Shown here: piece after piece, positions 8,291 to 15,670 of the stretch
Layout of the letters: every line of letters begins with the position of its first letter
How positions within the stretch are numbered: position 1 is the stretch's first letter
Source: JBBCJM01 sp037190175
GTDB taxonomy: Bacteria > Pseudomonadota > Alphaproteobacteria > Rhodobacterales > Rhodobacteraceae
Reading direction: 5' to 3'
DNA: 28,970 nt
NCBI GenBank assembly: GCA_037190175.1
Contig: JBBCJM010000154.1
Location: forward strand, 1-28,970
Translations under genes and position numbers: made by a program
Notes under the pieces: model-generated
What the model was told of the DNA's origin: nothing
Database searches by the model: none
Seen by the model: only the letters and a program-made list of their open reading frames with translations

Positions 8291-8314
8291 GGGCGCCTGT
8301 CGGGAAAGGCGCCC
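8291..8314. terminator. Shared hairpin between convergent ArsC-like and cold-shock genes
   Basis: A perfect eight-pair stem (GGGCGCCT / AGGCGCCC) with an eight-base loop sits between the two convergent stops at 8245 and 8325. It could stop transcription from both sides. Neither flank has a strong U run. Confidence 0.5.
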
Positions 8315-8324
8315 CCGAAAGTCT

Positions 8325-8531
8325 TCAGAGCAGCCGCAGGTCGCCGGCCGAGGATCGCCCGTCGCGGCCCGATTGCAGTTCGTAGGCCACCTTCTGGTTG
8401 TCGTTCAGCCCCTTCAGCCCCGCCCGTTCGACCGCCGAGATATGGACGAAGACGTCCTTCCCGCCGTCATCGGGCGCGATGAAGCCATAGCCTTTGGTGG
8501 CGTTGAACCATTTCACGGTGCCGGTCGGCAT
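8325..8531 (-). CDS. Cold-shock domain protein (CspA family)
   Basis: A 68-residue single cold-shock domain that binds single-stranded RNA/DNA. RNP1 appears as KGYGFI and RNP2 as VFVHI, after the usual start TGTVKWFNATKGYGF. The C-terminus is the common alphaproteobacterial SGRDGRSSAGDLRLL-type ending. AAGGGGGA is six bases before the ATG. The 5' leader runs from the thrS terminator (about 140 bases) and could hold temperature-responsive structure, as in other csp genes; I saw no specific fold. Confidence 0.93.
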   Translation of the reverse strand: MPTGTVKWFNATKGYGFIAPDDGGKDVFVHISAVERAGLKGLNDNQKVAYELQSGRDGRSSAGDLRLL

Positions 8532-8673
8532 TCCGTATCCCCCTTGTCGGTCCCGCCCCGGGCGGAATTGCCGCGGGGGGTGTGTTGCCAGGCCTCGTGT
8601 CGTCCGGCTGCAACGCAGTCAGGAAGATTTCAGAAAGGCTGCCGTCACCGGCCCGACTCTGCCGAATCGCCGC

Positions 8674-8701
8674 AAAAAATCAAGCCGCATGTGATTTGCG
8701 G
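8674..8701 (-). terminator. Intrinsic terminator of thrS
   Basis: In the minus-strand sense CCGCA (8701-8697), a seven-base loop and TGCGG (8689-8685) are followed by CTTGATTTTTT. The stem-then-U-run is a classical intrinsic terminator, beginning 35 bases after the thrS stop at 8737. The U run can also pair into a longer alternative stem with the flanking GCGG. Confidence 0.65.
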
Positions 8702-8736
8702 CCCGAATCGAGTGGTCCGGCCCCGCCCGGCGGCGC

Positions 8737-10689
8737 CTATCGCGGCAGCAGATCCGGGGGCGTGGCCTCGACCGCCAGGGCCGCCACGGCCTCGTCCAGC
8801 CCCAGGCTCTGCACCCGGGTCTCGCCCAGCCGGCGCAAGGATACGGTGCGCGCCGCCACCTCCTGCTGGCCGATGGCCAGGATCACCGGCACCTTGCCCA
8901 CCGAATGCTCGCGCACCTTGTAGTTGATCTTCTCGTTGCGGGTATCGGCCTCGGCCCGGATCCCGGCCCGGATCAGCGCCGCGGCCACCTCCTCCACATA
9001 GTCGTCGGCGTCCGAGACGATGGAACAGACCACCACCTGCCGCGGCGCCAGCCAGAAGGGCAGCTTGCCGGCATAGTTCTCGATCAGGATGCCGATGAAC
9101 CGCTCGAACGAACCCAGGATGGCGCGGTGCAGCATGTAGGGGCGATGCTTGGCGCCGTCCTCGCCGACATATTCGGCGCCCAGCCGCTCGGGCAGGTTGG
9201 GGTCGACCTGGAAGGTGCCGCATTGCCATTCGCGGCCGATGGCGTCGGTCAGCTTGAAGTCGAGCTTCGGCCCGTAGAAGGCGCCGTCGCCGGGGTTGAC
9301 CTCGTAGGGCAGGCCCAGCTTCTGGATCGCGCCGGTCAGCGCGCCCTCCACCTTGTCCCATTGCGCATCGGTGCCGATCCGCACCTCGGGCCGGGTGGAC
9401 AGCTTGATGTCGAACCGCTCGAACCCCAGGTCGCGGTAGACCGAGGACAACAGCCCGATGAACCCCGCGCATTCCGCCTCGATCTGGTCCTCGGTGCAGA
9501 AGATATGCGCATCGTCCTGGGTGAAGCCGCGCACCCGCATCAGCCCGTGCATGGAGCCCGAGGATTCATAGCGGTGGCAGGAGCCGAACTCGGCCAGCCG
9601 CAAGGGCAGGTCGCGGTAGGACTTCAGCCCCTGGTTGAACACCTGCACATGGCAGGGGCAGTTCATCGGCTTCAGCGCGTTGATGCGCTTTTCCTTGGCG
9701 CCTTCCTCGTCCACCTCGACGATGAACATGTTCTCGCGATAGGCCTCCCAATGGCCCGAACGCTCCCAGAGCACCCGGTCCACCACCTGGGGGGTGCGGA
9801 TCTCCTTGTAGCCCGCGGCCCGCAGCCGGCGACGCATATAATCTTCGAGGCCCCGCCACACCTGCCAGCCGTTGGGGTGCCAGAACACCATGCCCGGCGC
9901 CTCGTCCTGCAGATGGAACAGCTCCATCTCGCGGCCCAGCTTGCGGTGGTCGCGCTTCGCCGCCTCCTCCAGCATGGTCAGGTGGGCCTTGAGCTCGTCG
10001 CGGTTGCGAAAGCCCACGGCCGAGATCCGCTGCAGCTGCGGCCGCGAGGTGTCGCCGAACCAGTAGGCGCCCGAGACGCCCATCAGGCGGAAGGCATCGG
10101 CCGGCACCTGGCCGGTGTGCTGCAGGTGCGGGCCGCGGCAGAGGTCCTGCCAGTCCCCGTGCCAGTACATGCGGATCGGCTCGCCCTCGGGGATGCGGGC
10201 GATGAGTTCCACCTTGTAGGGCTCTCCGGCCGCTTGGTAATGCGCGATGGCGCGGGCGCGGTCCCAGACCTCGGTGCGCACCGGGTCGCGGGCTGCGATG
10301 ATCTGCTTCATCCGCGCCTCGATGGCGCCCAGGTCCTCTGGGGTGAAGGGTTCCGGCCGGTCGAAGTCGTAGAACCAGCCCTTCTCGGTGACCGGGCCGA
10401 TGGTGACCTTCACCTCCGGCCACAGCTCCTGCACCGCGCGGGCCATGATATGCGCGAGGTCGTGGCGGATCAGCTCCAGCGCCGGCCCTTCGTCGGCCAT
10501 GGTGTGGATGGCGATGCTGGCGTCGGTCTCCATGGGCCAGACGAGGTCGTAGTGCGCCCCGTTCACCCGGGCGCTGATCGCCCTCTTCGCCAGCCCGGGC
10601 GAGATGCCGGCGGCCACCTCGGCCGGGGTCACCCCGGCGGGAAAGCTGCGGCGCGCGCCATCGGGAAAGGTCAGGGTGATCTCGGCCAT
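8737..10689 (-). CDS. thrS: Threonyl-tRNA synthetase
   Basis: A full-length ThrS of 650 residues, charging tRNA-Thr. It has an N-terminal TGS domain (1-62), an editing domain with HDLAH (His76, His80) and CRGPH (Cys184, His188), and a class II catalytic core. The zinc ligands align with E. coli as Cys344 (PMNCPCH), His395 (DDAHIF) and His521 (YMLHRAILGS). The anticodon-binding domain runs from about 545 to the end. The ATG 10689 is chosen because GAGGAG is six or seven bases upstream; a 10-residue upstream extension has no support. No T-box leader is seen, as expected for this group. It lies between phaR and the cold-shock gene, all on the same strand, but is separated from phaR by several hairpins. 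Confidence 0.97.
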   Translation of the reverse strand: MAEITLTFPDGARRSFPAGVTPAEVAAGISPGLAKRAISARVNGAHYDLVWPMETDASIAIHTMADEGPALELIRHDLAHIMARAVQELWPEVKVTIGPVTEKGWFYDFDRPEPFTPEDLGAIEARMKQIIAARDPVRTEVWDRARAIAHYQAAGEPYKVELIARIPEGEPIRMYWHGDWQDLCRGPHLQHTGQVPADAFRLMGVSGAYWFGDTSRPQLQRISAVGFRNRDELKAHLTMLEEAAKRDHRKLGREMELFHLQDEAPGMVFWHPNGWQVWRGLEDYMRRRLRAAGYKEIRTPQVVDRVLWERSGHWEAYRENMFIVEVDEEGAKEKRINALKPMNCPCHVQVFNQGLKSYRDLPLRLAEFGSCHRYESSGSMHGLMRVRGFTQDDAHIFCTEDQIEAECAGFIGLLSSVYRDLGFERFDIKLSTRPEVRIGTDAQWDKVEGALTGAIQKLGLPYEVNPGDGAFYGPKLDFKLTDAIGREWQCGTFQVDPNLPERLGAEYVGEDGAKHRPYMLHRAILGSFERFIGILIENYAGKLPFWLAPRQVVVCSIVSDADDYVEEVAAALIRAGIRAEADTRNEKINYKVREHSVGKVPVILAIGQQEVAARTVSLRRLGETRVQSLGLDEAVAALAVEATPPDLLPR

Positions 10690-10815
10690 TGCGGCTCTCC
10701 TCGTCGGTTCGGCGCCCACGGAACGCCCGGCTGCGGGTATGGTGGCGCTTCCTGCGACGGCGGCGGGGGGAAGTCAACGGGGGCGGTCCCGTGCAACTCC
10801 CAAGCGTGTCTTCAC

Positions 10816-10877
10816 TTTGGTCCAAATACTCCACGGGGGGTCCGGGGGGTGTGAAACCCTCCGGCGCTTTCCACCGG
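10816..10877 (-). terminator. 3'-end hairpin module, copy B (phaR-thrS gap)
   Basis: It has the same parts in the same order as the copy after gloA. In minus-strand sense these are a conserved CCGGTGGAAAGCGCCGG (10877-10861), a nine-position stem (10864-10856 with 10850-10842, one mismatch), a run of six C, then TTTGG-A-CCAAA (10826-10816). The loop is TTCAC against TTCGC in copy A, and the closing pair is T-A instead of C-G. It probably isolates thrS from phaR transcription. Confidence 0.6.
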
Positions 10878-10901
10878 CACCACGTCAGCAGGAAAGGCGG
10901 C

Positions 10902-10932
10902 GGGGGGTCCAAGGGGGGCTCGGCCCCCCTTG
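10902..10932 (-). terminator. 3'-end hairpin module, copy D (nearer phaR)
   Basis: A perfect nine-pair stem (10910-10918 with 10924-10932, loop of five) is followed in minus sense by GGACCCCCC, exactly as in copies A and B. It lies 55 bases beyond the phaR stop and is the second of three hairpins in this gap. Confidence 0.55.
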
Positions 10933-10965
10933 CCCGGCCCAACGCCCGCAGCGCGCCAGCGCGAG

Positions 10966-10982
10966 GGGGGCGGGAGGCCCCC
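10966..10982 (-). terminator. First hairpin after phaR
   Basis: Inverted repeat GGGGGC / GCCCCC with a five-base loop, starting about five bases past the phaR stop. It has a short stem and no U run. Together with the two modules further on it makes a series of three hairpins. Confidence 0.4.
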
Positions 10983-10987
10983 GGCCC

Positions 10988-11542
10988 TCAGAGCTTGGAG
11001 AGCTTGGCCTGCAACTCCGCCAGCTGCTTCTTGATCTGCGCCAGCTCGTCGCCCGGCTTGCCCTCGTCCTCGCGCGCCGGGCCGGTGGCGGCGGGCCAGT
11101 TGCCCATCCCGCCCATCATCGCCTTCATGAAGGCTTCCTGCTGCTTTCTCATCGCGTCGAAGCCCGGCATGGCCGCCATCGGGTTCGGCAGCGCGGCGAG
11201 GTTCTCCATCATCTTCGACTGCCCGTCGCGCAGCATCTCGAAGCTCGCGGCCAGGAAGGTCGGCACCACCGACTGCATCCCGGTGGTATAGCTGCGCACC
11301 AGGTCGGTCAGCACGTTGATCGGCAGCACGCTGTCGCCCTTGGACTCGTGCTCGGCGATGATCTGCAACAGGTACTGCCGGGTCAGGTCGTCGCCCGACT
11401 TCAGGTCGATGATCTGCACCTCGCGGCCGGCGCGGATGAAGCCCGCGATGTCCTCCAGCGTCACGTAGTCCGAAGTCTCGGTGTTGTAGAGCCGGCGGCT
11501 GGCGTACCGCTTGATCAAGAGCGGCTTTTCGGTCTCGGCCAT
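10988..11542 (-). CDS. phaR: Polyhydroxyalkanoate synthesis repressor PhaR
   Basis: A DNA- and PHB-binding regulator of 184 residues. It represses phasin (and its own) transcription until PHB granules titrate it. The N-terminal DNA-binding/accumulation domain shows the hallmark IKRYASRRLYNTETSDYVTLEDIA (about 10-33), then the PHB-accumulation domain (DLTRQYLLQIIAEHE, INVLTDLVRSYTTGMQ). A Met-rich segment (AFMKAMMGGMG) and a charged coiled-coil end (LAQIKKQLAELQAKLSKL) follow. GGAGG lies nine bases before the ATG. It follows phaP on the same strand, behind the phaP terminator. Confidence 0.95.
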   Translation of the reverse strand: MAETEKPLLIKRYASRRLYNTETSDYVTLEDIAGFIRAGREVQIIDLKSGDDLTRQYLLQIIAEHESKGDSVLPINVLTDLVRSYTTGMQSVVPTFLAASFEMLRDGQSKMMENLAALPNPMAAMPGFDAMRKQQEAFMKAMMGGMGNWPAATGPAREDEGKPGDELAQIKKQLAELQAKLSKL

Positions 11543-11603
11543 CGGTTCCCCCTCCGGACTCTTTGCGTTTGCGGCGAGATTAGGGGCTTGGCCGCGGAAT
11601 GCA

Positions 11604-11638
11604 AAGGAAAAGGGCGGGTTCCGTGAGGAACCCGCCCT
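11604..11638 (-). terminator. Intrinsic terminator of phaP
   Basis: A perfect twelve-pair stem (11611-11622 with 11627-11638) closes a four-base loop. In the minus sense it is followed by CCCTTTTCCTTTG, a short U-rich tail. It lies about 62 bases past the phaP stop and upstream of phaR. It explains how phasin mRNA can be far more abundant than phaR mRNA. Confidence 0.75.
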
Positions 11639-11700
11639 GCGCGCGCGTCAGTCCGGGAGGGAGGAGGGTCGGGCGCGCGGCACTCGTTACGCGGCCGGTC

Positions 11701-12153
11701 TCACTTCGCGGCGGCAGCGGCGGCCTTCTTGGCCACGGTCTGCACCTCGGCGGTGGCCTTCTTCACCGCGGCGGTCGCGTCTTCCGAGAAGTCCTTGCCG
11801 GCGGCCAGCAGCAGCTCGACGGTCTCCATCTGCACCTTCTTGGCCACTTCGGCGAAGGCGGCCAGGTTCTCGGCGGTCAGTTCGGCCGAGGCGGAGGCGA
11901 AGTCGGTGAAGGACTTGGTGTAGTCGGTGGGCTCGGACTTGGCCTTGGACACCTCGCCCAGCTTGGCCAGGGTCGCCTTGGTCCAGGCGGCCGAGATCTC
12001 GGTCGACTTCTCGGCGGCTTCCAGCGCCACCTTCGACAGCTTCTCGCCCATCGCGGCCTGGGTCCTGAACGCATTTTGCAGCGCCGAGGCGTCGACCGGG
12101 AACGAGGCCAGCACGTCCTGGAAGGCTTTGGCGAAATCGGGGGTCTTGGTCAT
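11701..12153 (-). CDS. phaP: Phasin (PHB granule-coating protein)
   Basis: A 150-residue amphipathic, Ala/Lys-rich helical protein of the phasin family that coats PHB granules. Typical signs are FAKAFQDVLASFPVDASALQN near the start, long heptad-like helices (EKLSKVALEAAEKSTEISAAW, ELTAENLAAFAEVAKKVQ) and an AAAAAAK tail. Of the two nearby ATGs, the second (12153) is chosen: AGGAG ends six bases before it, whereas it directly abuts the first ATG (12159). It sits between phaC and phaR, with its own promoter and terminator, as expected for the most abundant granule protein. Confidence 0.93.
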   Translation of the reverse strand: MTKTPDFAKAFQDVLASFPVDASALQNAFRTQAAMGEKLSKVALEAAEKSTEISAAWTKATLAKLGEVSKAKSEPTDYTKSFTDFASASAELTAENLAAFAEVAKKVQMETVELLLAAGKDFSEDATAAVKKATAEVQTVAKKAAAAAAK

Positions 12154-12212
12154 GGTCATCTCCTGGTGGCGCCGGGGGGAGGGGGGGTCGGCAGCGTTTC
12201 CTGATGACCGGG

Positions 12213-12241
12213 AAGATAGATGCTGCGCCGCAGCATTTCAA
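12213..12241 (-). promoter_or_regulatory. phaP promoter with spacer palindrome (probable PhaR operator)
   Basis: On the minus strand TTGAAA (12241-12236) and TATCTT (12218-12213) are separated by exactly 17 bases, a strong sigma-70-type pair about 60 bases before the phaP ATG. The spacer is almost entirely the palindrome ATGCTGCGCCGCAGCAT (12220-12236). A repressor bound there would block RNA polymerase directly. PhaR is the natural candidate, because PhaR sites in Paracoccus are described as CTGC-N3/4-GCAG, and CTGCGCCGCAG fits with N3 = GCC. Confidence 0.75.
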
Positions 12242-12250
12242 GTGAAATTT

Positions 12251-12261
12251 CTGCAATGCAG
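12251..12261. promoter_or_regulatory. Second candidate PhaR site upstream of phaP
   Basis: CTGCAATGCAG is an exact CTGC-N3-GCAG palindrome, centred 28 bases from the spacer palindrome. Between the two lies a third palindrome, ATTTCA-AG-TGAAAT (12235-12248), which overlaps the -35. Three adjacent palindromes suggest cooperative repressor binding. Confidence 0.6.
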
Positions 12262-12308
12262 CGTGACGCGGCGGCAGGTCGCAGCCGCGCCCGGATTTGG
12301 CTGGCCCG

Positions 12309-14099
12309 TCAGCCGCTTGGGGCGGCGGTGACATAGGTGCCCGGCGCGGGCGCCAGCACCTCGGCCCCCTCGCCGGGGATCCGCGCCGCCACCTTTTTGC
12401 CCGAGCGCGGGGCCAGCCATTCGTCCCAGCGCGGCCACCAGGACGAGAGGTGGAAGGTCGCGCCGGCCATCCATTCCTCGGGCGTGGTCATCGGCGCCTC
12501 GTTGGTCCAGTGGCCGTACTTCCCCTTGGAGGGCGGGTTCACGATCCCGGCGATATGGCCCGACTGCGAGACGACGAAGGTCTTGTCGGCCGACCCCATC
12601 TGCCGCACGCCCGCGAAGCTGCCCTTCCAGGCGGCGATATGGTCGGTCTCGCAGGCCACGGCGAACAGCGGCACGGTGACGTCGGCCAGCTTCACCGGCT
12701 GCCCGAAGACCGGGAACTCGCCCTTCGCGAATTCGTCGCGCTGGCACAGCCCGCGCAGGTATTCGATCGACATCTTCGCGGGCAGGTTGGTGCCGTCGCC
12801 GTTCCAGTAGAGCAGGTCGAAGGCCGGCGGCGCCTCGCCCAGCATGTAGCTCTTGATCGCCGGCTGCCAGACCAGGTCGTTCGAGCGCAGGAAGCTGAAG
12901 GTGCGGCCCATGAACAGCTTGTCCAGCACCCCGTCCTGCGCCACCTGCCGCTCGATCCCGTCCACGAAGTCGTCGTTCAGGAACACCCCCACCTCGCCCT
13001 GGTCCGAGAAATCGGTCAGCGTGGTCAGGAAGGTGGCGCTCTTCACCGTCCTGTCGCCGGCGCGCTTCAGATGCGCCAGGGTCAGCGCCAGGGTGGTGCC
13101 GGCGATGCAGTAGCCCACCACGTTGATCTGCTTCTGGTCGGTGATGCGGCGCACCTCGGCCATGGCGCGCAGGTAGCCGTCGCGGATGTAGTCGTCCATC
13201 CCCACCTCGGCATAGCTGGCGTCCGGGTTCACCCAGGACACCACGAACAGGGTATAGCCCTGGTCGACGATCCACTTGATCAGCGAGTTCTGCGGCTTCA
13301 GGTCCAGGATGTAGAACTTGTTGATCCAGGGCGGAAAGATCAGCAGTGGCGTCTGGTGCACCTTCTCGGTGGTGGGCGCGTACTGGATCAGCTCCAGCAT
13401 CCGGTTGCGGTAGACCACCGCGCCCGGGGTGGTGGCGATGTTGCCGCCCACGCGGAAGGCGTTCCTGTCGGCCAGCGTCACCAAGAGCTCGCCGTCATTG
13501 GCCTCGATGTCGCGCACCAGGTTCTCCAGCCCCTGCACCAGGCTCTCGCCATCGGTCGCCACCGCCTTTTCCAGCGCGTCGGGGTTGGTGCCCAGGAAGT
13601 TGGTGGGCGCGAACATGTCCACGATCTGGCGGGCGAAATAGGCCACGCGCTTCTTGTCGGCGGGATCGAGGTTCTCCAGCCCCTCCACCGCCTCCGACAC
13701 CGCCTCGGCGTTCAGGAGGTACTGCTGCTTGAGGTAATTGAAATACGGATGGCTGTCCCACAGCGGGTTGGCGAAGCGGCGGTCCTTCGGCCCCGGATCC
13801 TCGGGCGCCCTGAACTCGCCTTTCAGCAGCGCCTGCTGCGCCTCGACATAGGTCTTCAGCGTCTTGCCCCAGTAGTTGACCTGATGCTCCAGCACCTTCG
13901 CCGGGTTCTGCATCATCTCCGCCATCCAGGCCGCGGCGGCCTTCATGTACACATCCTGCGAGGGTCCGTGCAGCGCGGGGTCGGCGGGTTTCCGCCGGGC
14001 CAGCGCCGCGGCCATGCGTTGCGACAACTCCTCGATGCGCGCGAGATTCGCGTTCAGCCGCGCCAGCCGTGCCCCCGCGTCGCTGTCGTCTGTTGTCAT
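12309..14099 (-). CDS. phaC: Class I poly(3-hydroxyalkanoate) synthase
   Basis: A class I PHA synthase of 596 residues that polymerises 3-hydroxybutyryl-CoA at the granule surface. The catalytic triad can be placed: Cys331 in the lipase-like box GYCIAG, Asp486 in ETDHIAAW and His515 in SGHIAG, close to the numbering of the Ralstonia enzyme. Other family signs are LIFPPWINKFYILDL, GYTLFVVSWVNPD and the C-terminal GATFHLSSWWPRWDEWL. The N-terminal 100 residues are the variable helical domain. A purine tract (AGGGGGGAAA) precedes the ATG. It is divergent from phaZ and followed by phaP after 155 bases. Confidence 0.97.
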   Translation of the reverse strand: MTTDDSDAGARLARLNANLARIEELSQRMAAALARRKPADPALHGPSQDVYMKAAAAWMAEMMQNPAKVLEHQVNYWGKTLKTYVEAQQALLKGEFRAPEDPGPKDRRFANPLWDSHPYFNYLKQQYLLNAEAVSEAVEGLENLDPADKKRVAYFARQIVDMFAPTNFLGTNPDALEKAVATDGESLVQGLENLVRDIEANDGELLVTLADRNAFRVGGNIATTPGAVVYRNRMLELIQYAPTTEKVHQTPLLIFPPWINKFYILDLKPQNSLIKWIVDQGYTLFVVSWVNPDASYAEVGMDDYIRDGYLRAMAEVRRITDQKQINVVGYCIAGTTLALTLAHLKRAGDRTVKSATFLTTLTDFSDQGEVGVFLNDDFVDGIERQVAQDGVLDKLFMGRTFSFLRSNDLVWQPAIKSYMLGEAPPAFDLLYWNGDGTNLPAKMSIEYLRGLCQRDEFAKGEFPVFGQPVKLADVTVPLFAVACETDHIAAWKGSFAGVRQMGSADKTFVVSQSGHIAGIVNPPSKGKYGHWTNEAPMTTPEEWMAGATFHLSSWWPRWDEWLAPRSGKKVAARIPGEGAEVLAPAPGTYVTAAPSG

Positions 14100-14125
14100 G
14101 GAAAGGTTTCCCCCCTAAATTCGCC

Positions 14126-14165
14126 GCTGCGCAGCATCCGCATCGCTCGTACGGGGCTCTGCGCA
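14126..14165. promoter_or_regulatory. Two palindromic CTGCGCA sites in the phaC-phaZ divergent gap
   Basis: The 134-base gap contains GCTGCGCAGC (14126-14135), a perfect palindrome, and TCTGCGCAAC (14158-14167) around TGCGCA. Their centres are 32 bases apart, about three helical turns. Both resemble the half-sites of the phaP operator. They may be PhaR sites that co-regulate synthesis and degradation, but the spacing inside each palindrome is shorter than in the phaP sites. No clear -35/-10 pair was found for either gene. Confidence 0.4.
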
Positions 14166-14233
14166 ACATATCGTCGCCTGTCGAGGGGGGAAAGCGACGC
14201 AGGGCCGGTTCCCTCCGGGGCATGGAGACGTTG

Positions 14234-15520
14234 ATGAAGTATATGTACACCTACGACCTGTTGGAAAGCGCCCGGACCACCAGCGAGTGGATGGGCGCCA
14301 GTGCGCGCGCCTTCGCTTCCTACCCCGCCTTCGCGCTGTCGATGAACCCGGCGCTGCCCCTGCTGGCGGCCTGGGGCGACGTGGTCGAGCGCAGCTTTTC
14401 CCGCATGACGGTGAAGCCCGACTGGGGCATCCGCTCGATCGTGGGCGGCGACGGGCAGGACCACCTGGTGGACGTGCTGCCGGTGGTGGAGCGGCCCTTC
14501 GGCAGCCTGATCCATTTCCGCGTCCGCCGCCGCCCGGCCATGGCGCGCAAGGTGCTGCTGGTCGCGCCGATGTCGGGGCATTATGCGACGCTCCTGCGGT
14601 CCACGGTCCATTCCCTGCTGCCCGACTGCGACGTCTACGTGACGGACTGGCACAACGCGCGCGACATTCCCGTCTCGGCCGGCAAGTTCGACATCGAGGA
14701 CTATACGCTCTACCTCGTGGATTTCCTGCGCCATCTGGGCCCGGACACCCATGTGATCTCGGTCTGCCAGCCGGTGCCGCTGACCATGGCCGCCGTGGCC
14801 TATCTGGCCGCCGAGGAGCCCGGCGCCCAGCCGCGCTCGATGACGCTGATCGGCGGGCCGGTCGACCCCGACGCGGCGGCGACCGAGGTGACCGACTTCG
14901 GCCGCCGGGTGACCATGGGGCAGCTGGAGCAGCTGGCCGTCCAGCGGGTGGGGTTCAAGTACAAGGGCGCGGGGCGGCTGGTCTATCCGGGTCTCCTGCA
15001 GCTGACCGGCTTCATCACCATGAACATGGAGCGGCACGCCACCGCCTTCCAGAACCAGATCCTGGCCCTGGCGCAGGGCACGGCGACCGACCACAACGCC
15101 CACAACCGCTTCTACGACGAATACCTGGCGGTGATGGACATGACCGCCGAGTTCTACCTCTCCACCGTCGAGCGCATCTTCAAGAACCGCGAGATCGCGA
15201 AGAACGAGTTCGTGGTGGCGGGCAAGCAGGTGGACATGGGGGCGATCACCCAGGTGGCGGTGAAGGTGGTCGAGGGCGCCAACGACGACATCTCGGCCCC
15301 CGGCCAGTGCCTGGCCGCGCTGGACCTGCTGACCGGCCTGCCGGCCGCGAAGAAGGCCCAGCACCTGGAGCCGGGCGCGGGGCACTACGGCATCTTCGCG
15401 GGCAAGAGCTGGCGGCTGAACATCCGGCCCCTGGTGCTGAGCTTCATCGACGCCAACTCCGGCCGCCCCGCCCCGCGGCGGCGCGGCGGCAACGTGGTGG
15501 ACCTGGGCGCGGCCTCCTGA
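14234..15520 (+). CDS. phaZ: Intracellular poly(3-hydroxybutyrate) depolymerase
   Basis: An intracellular (granule-associated) PHB depolymerase of 428 residues that mobilises stored PHB. As in the Ralstonia PhaZ1 type it uses Cys rather than Ser: Cys178 in ISVCQPVPL, with Asp351 in ANDDIS and His384 in GAGHYGIF. The start MKYMYTYDLLESAR is typical. The ATG at 14234 follows GGAG with a six-base spacer; the ATG at 14222 overlaps that ribosome site and is less likely. No signal peptide is present, in keeping with a cytoplasmic enzyme. It is divergent from phaC, so synthesis and breakdown share a control region. Confidence 0.95.
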   Translation: MKYMYTYDLLESARTTSEWMGASARAFASYPAFALSMNPALPLLAAWGDVVERSFSRMTVKPDWGIRSIVGGDGQDHLVDVLPVVERPFGSLIHFRVRRRPAMARKVLLVAPMSGHYATLLRSTVHSLLPDCDVYVTDWHNARDIPVSAGKFDIEDYTLYLVDFLRHLGPDTHVISVCQPVPLTMAAVAYLAAEEPGAQPRSMTLIGGPVDPDAAATEVTDFGRRVTMGQLEQLAVQRVGFKYKGAGRLVYPGLLQLTGFITMNMERHATAFQNQILALAQGTATDHNAHNRFYDEYLAVMDMTAEFYLSTVERIFKNREIAKNEFVVAGKQVDMGAITQVAVKVVEGANDDISAPGQCLAALDLLTGLPAAKKAQHLEPGAGHYGIFAGKSWRLNIRPLVLSFIDANSGRPAPRRRGGNVVDLGAAS

Positions 15521-15529
15521 GGCGTCGCG

Positions 15530-15562
15530 CCGGTGGAAAGCGCCGGGGGTTTTGCACCCCGG
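15530..15562 (+). terminator. 3'-end hairpin module, copy C (after phaZ)
   Basis: It starts nine bases after the phaZ stop with CCGGTGGAAAGCGCCGG (15530-15546), identical over 17 bases to the copy beyond phaR but on the opposite strand. It continues into a shortened stem (about CCGGGGGT / ACCCCGG, loop TTTGC). The tail seen in copies A and B is missing and is replaced by the adjoining REP-like pair. Confidence 0.6.
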
Positions 15563-15624
15563 TAGGGTGGGCAATCTGCCCACCATGCTGTGTCATCCGA
15601 TGGTGGGCAGATTGCCCACCCTAC
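15562..15624. repeat. BIME-like pair of inverted REP palindromes
   Basis: Positions 15562-15586 and 15600-15624 are perfect inverted copies (25 bases each) around a 13-base spacer. Each copy is itself a GTAG tetranucleotide plus a small hairpin (GGTGGGCA, ATC, TGCCCACC). GTAG next to a hairpin is the REP signature recognised by RAYT transposases. The pair lies between convergent genes, the usual place for such elements. Confidence 0.75.
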
Positions 15625-15670
15625 GGCGGACGGGATATTTCGGTCACGGCAGCGCCGCGGCGGGCGGGCC

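Noticed and set aside
10690..10800. T-box or riboswitch leader for thrS
   Set aside because: No T-box sequence or specifier structure is visible, and such leaders are rare in this lineage. A TTGACT is present but has no convincing -10.
8905..10854. A 649-codon plus-strand open frame opposite thrS
   Set aside because: It mirrors the codon pattern of thrS and has low-complexity composition and no motif; thrS is certain on the other strand.
12297..14234. A 645-codon plus-strand open frame opposite phaC
   Set aside because: Same reason: composition-driven antisense frame over a complete phaC with an intact catalytic triad.
15562..15624. Insertion sequence or CRISPR repeat
   Set aside because: There is no transposase gene, no target duplication and only one inverted pair, so it fits a REP/BIME element, not an IS or CRISPR array.
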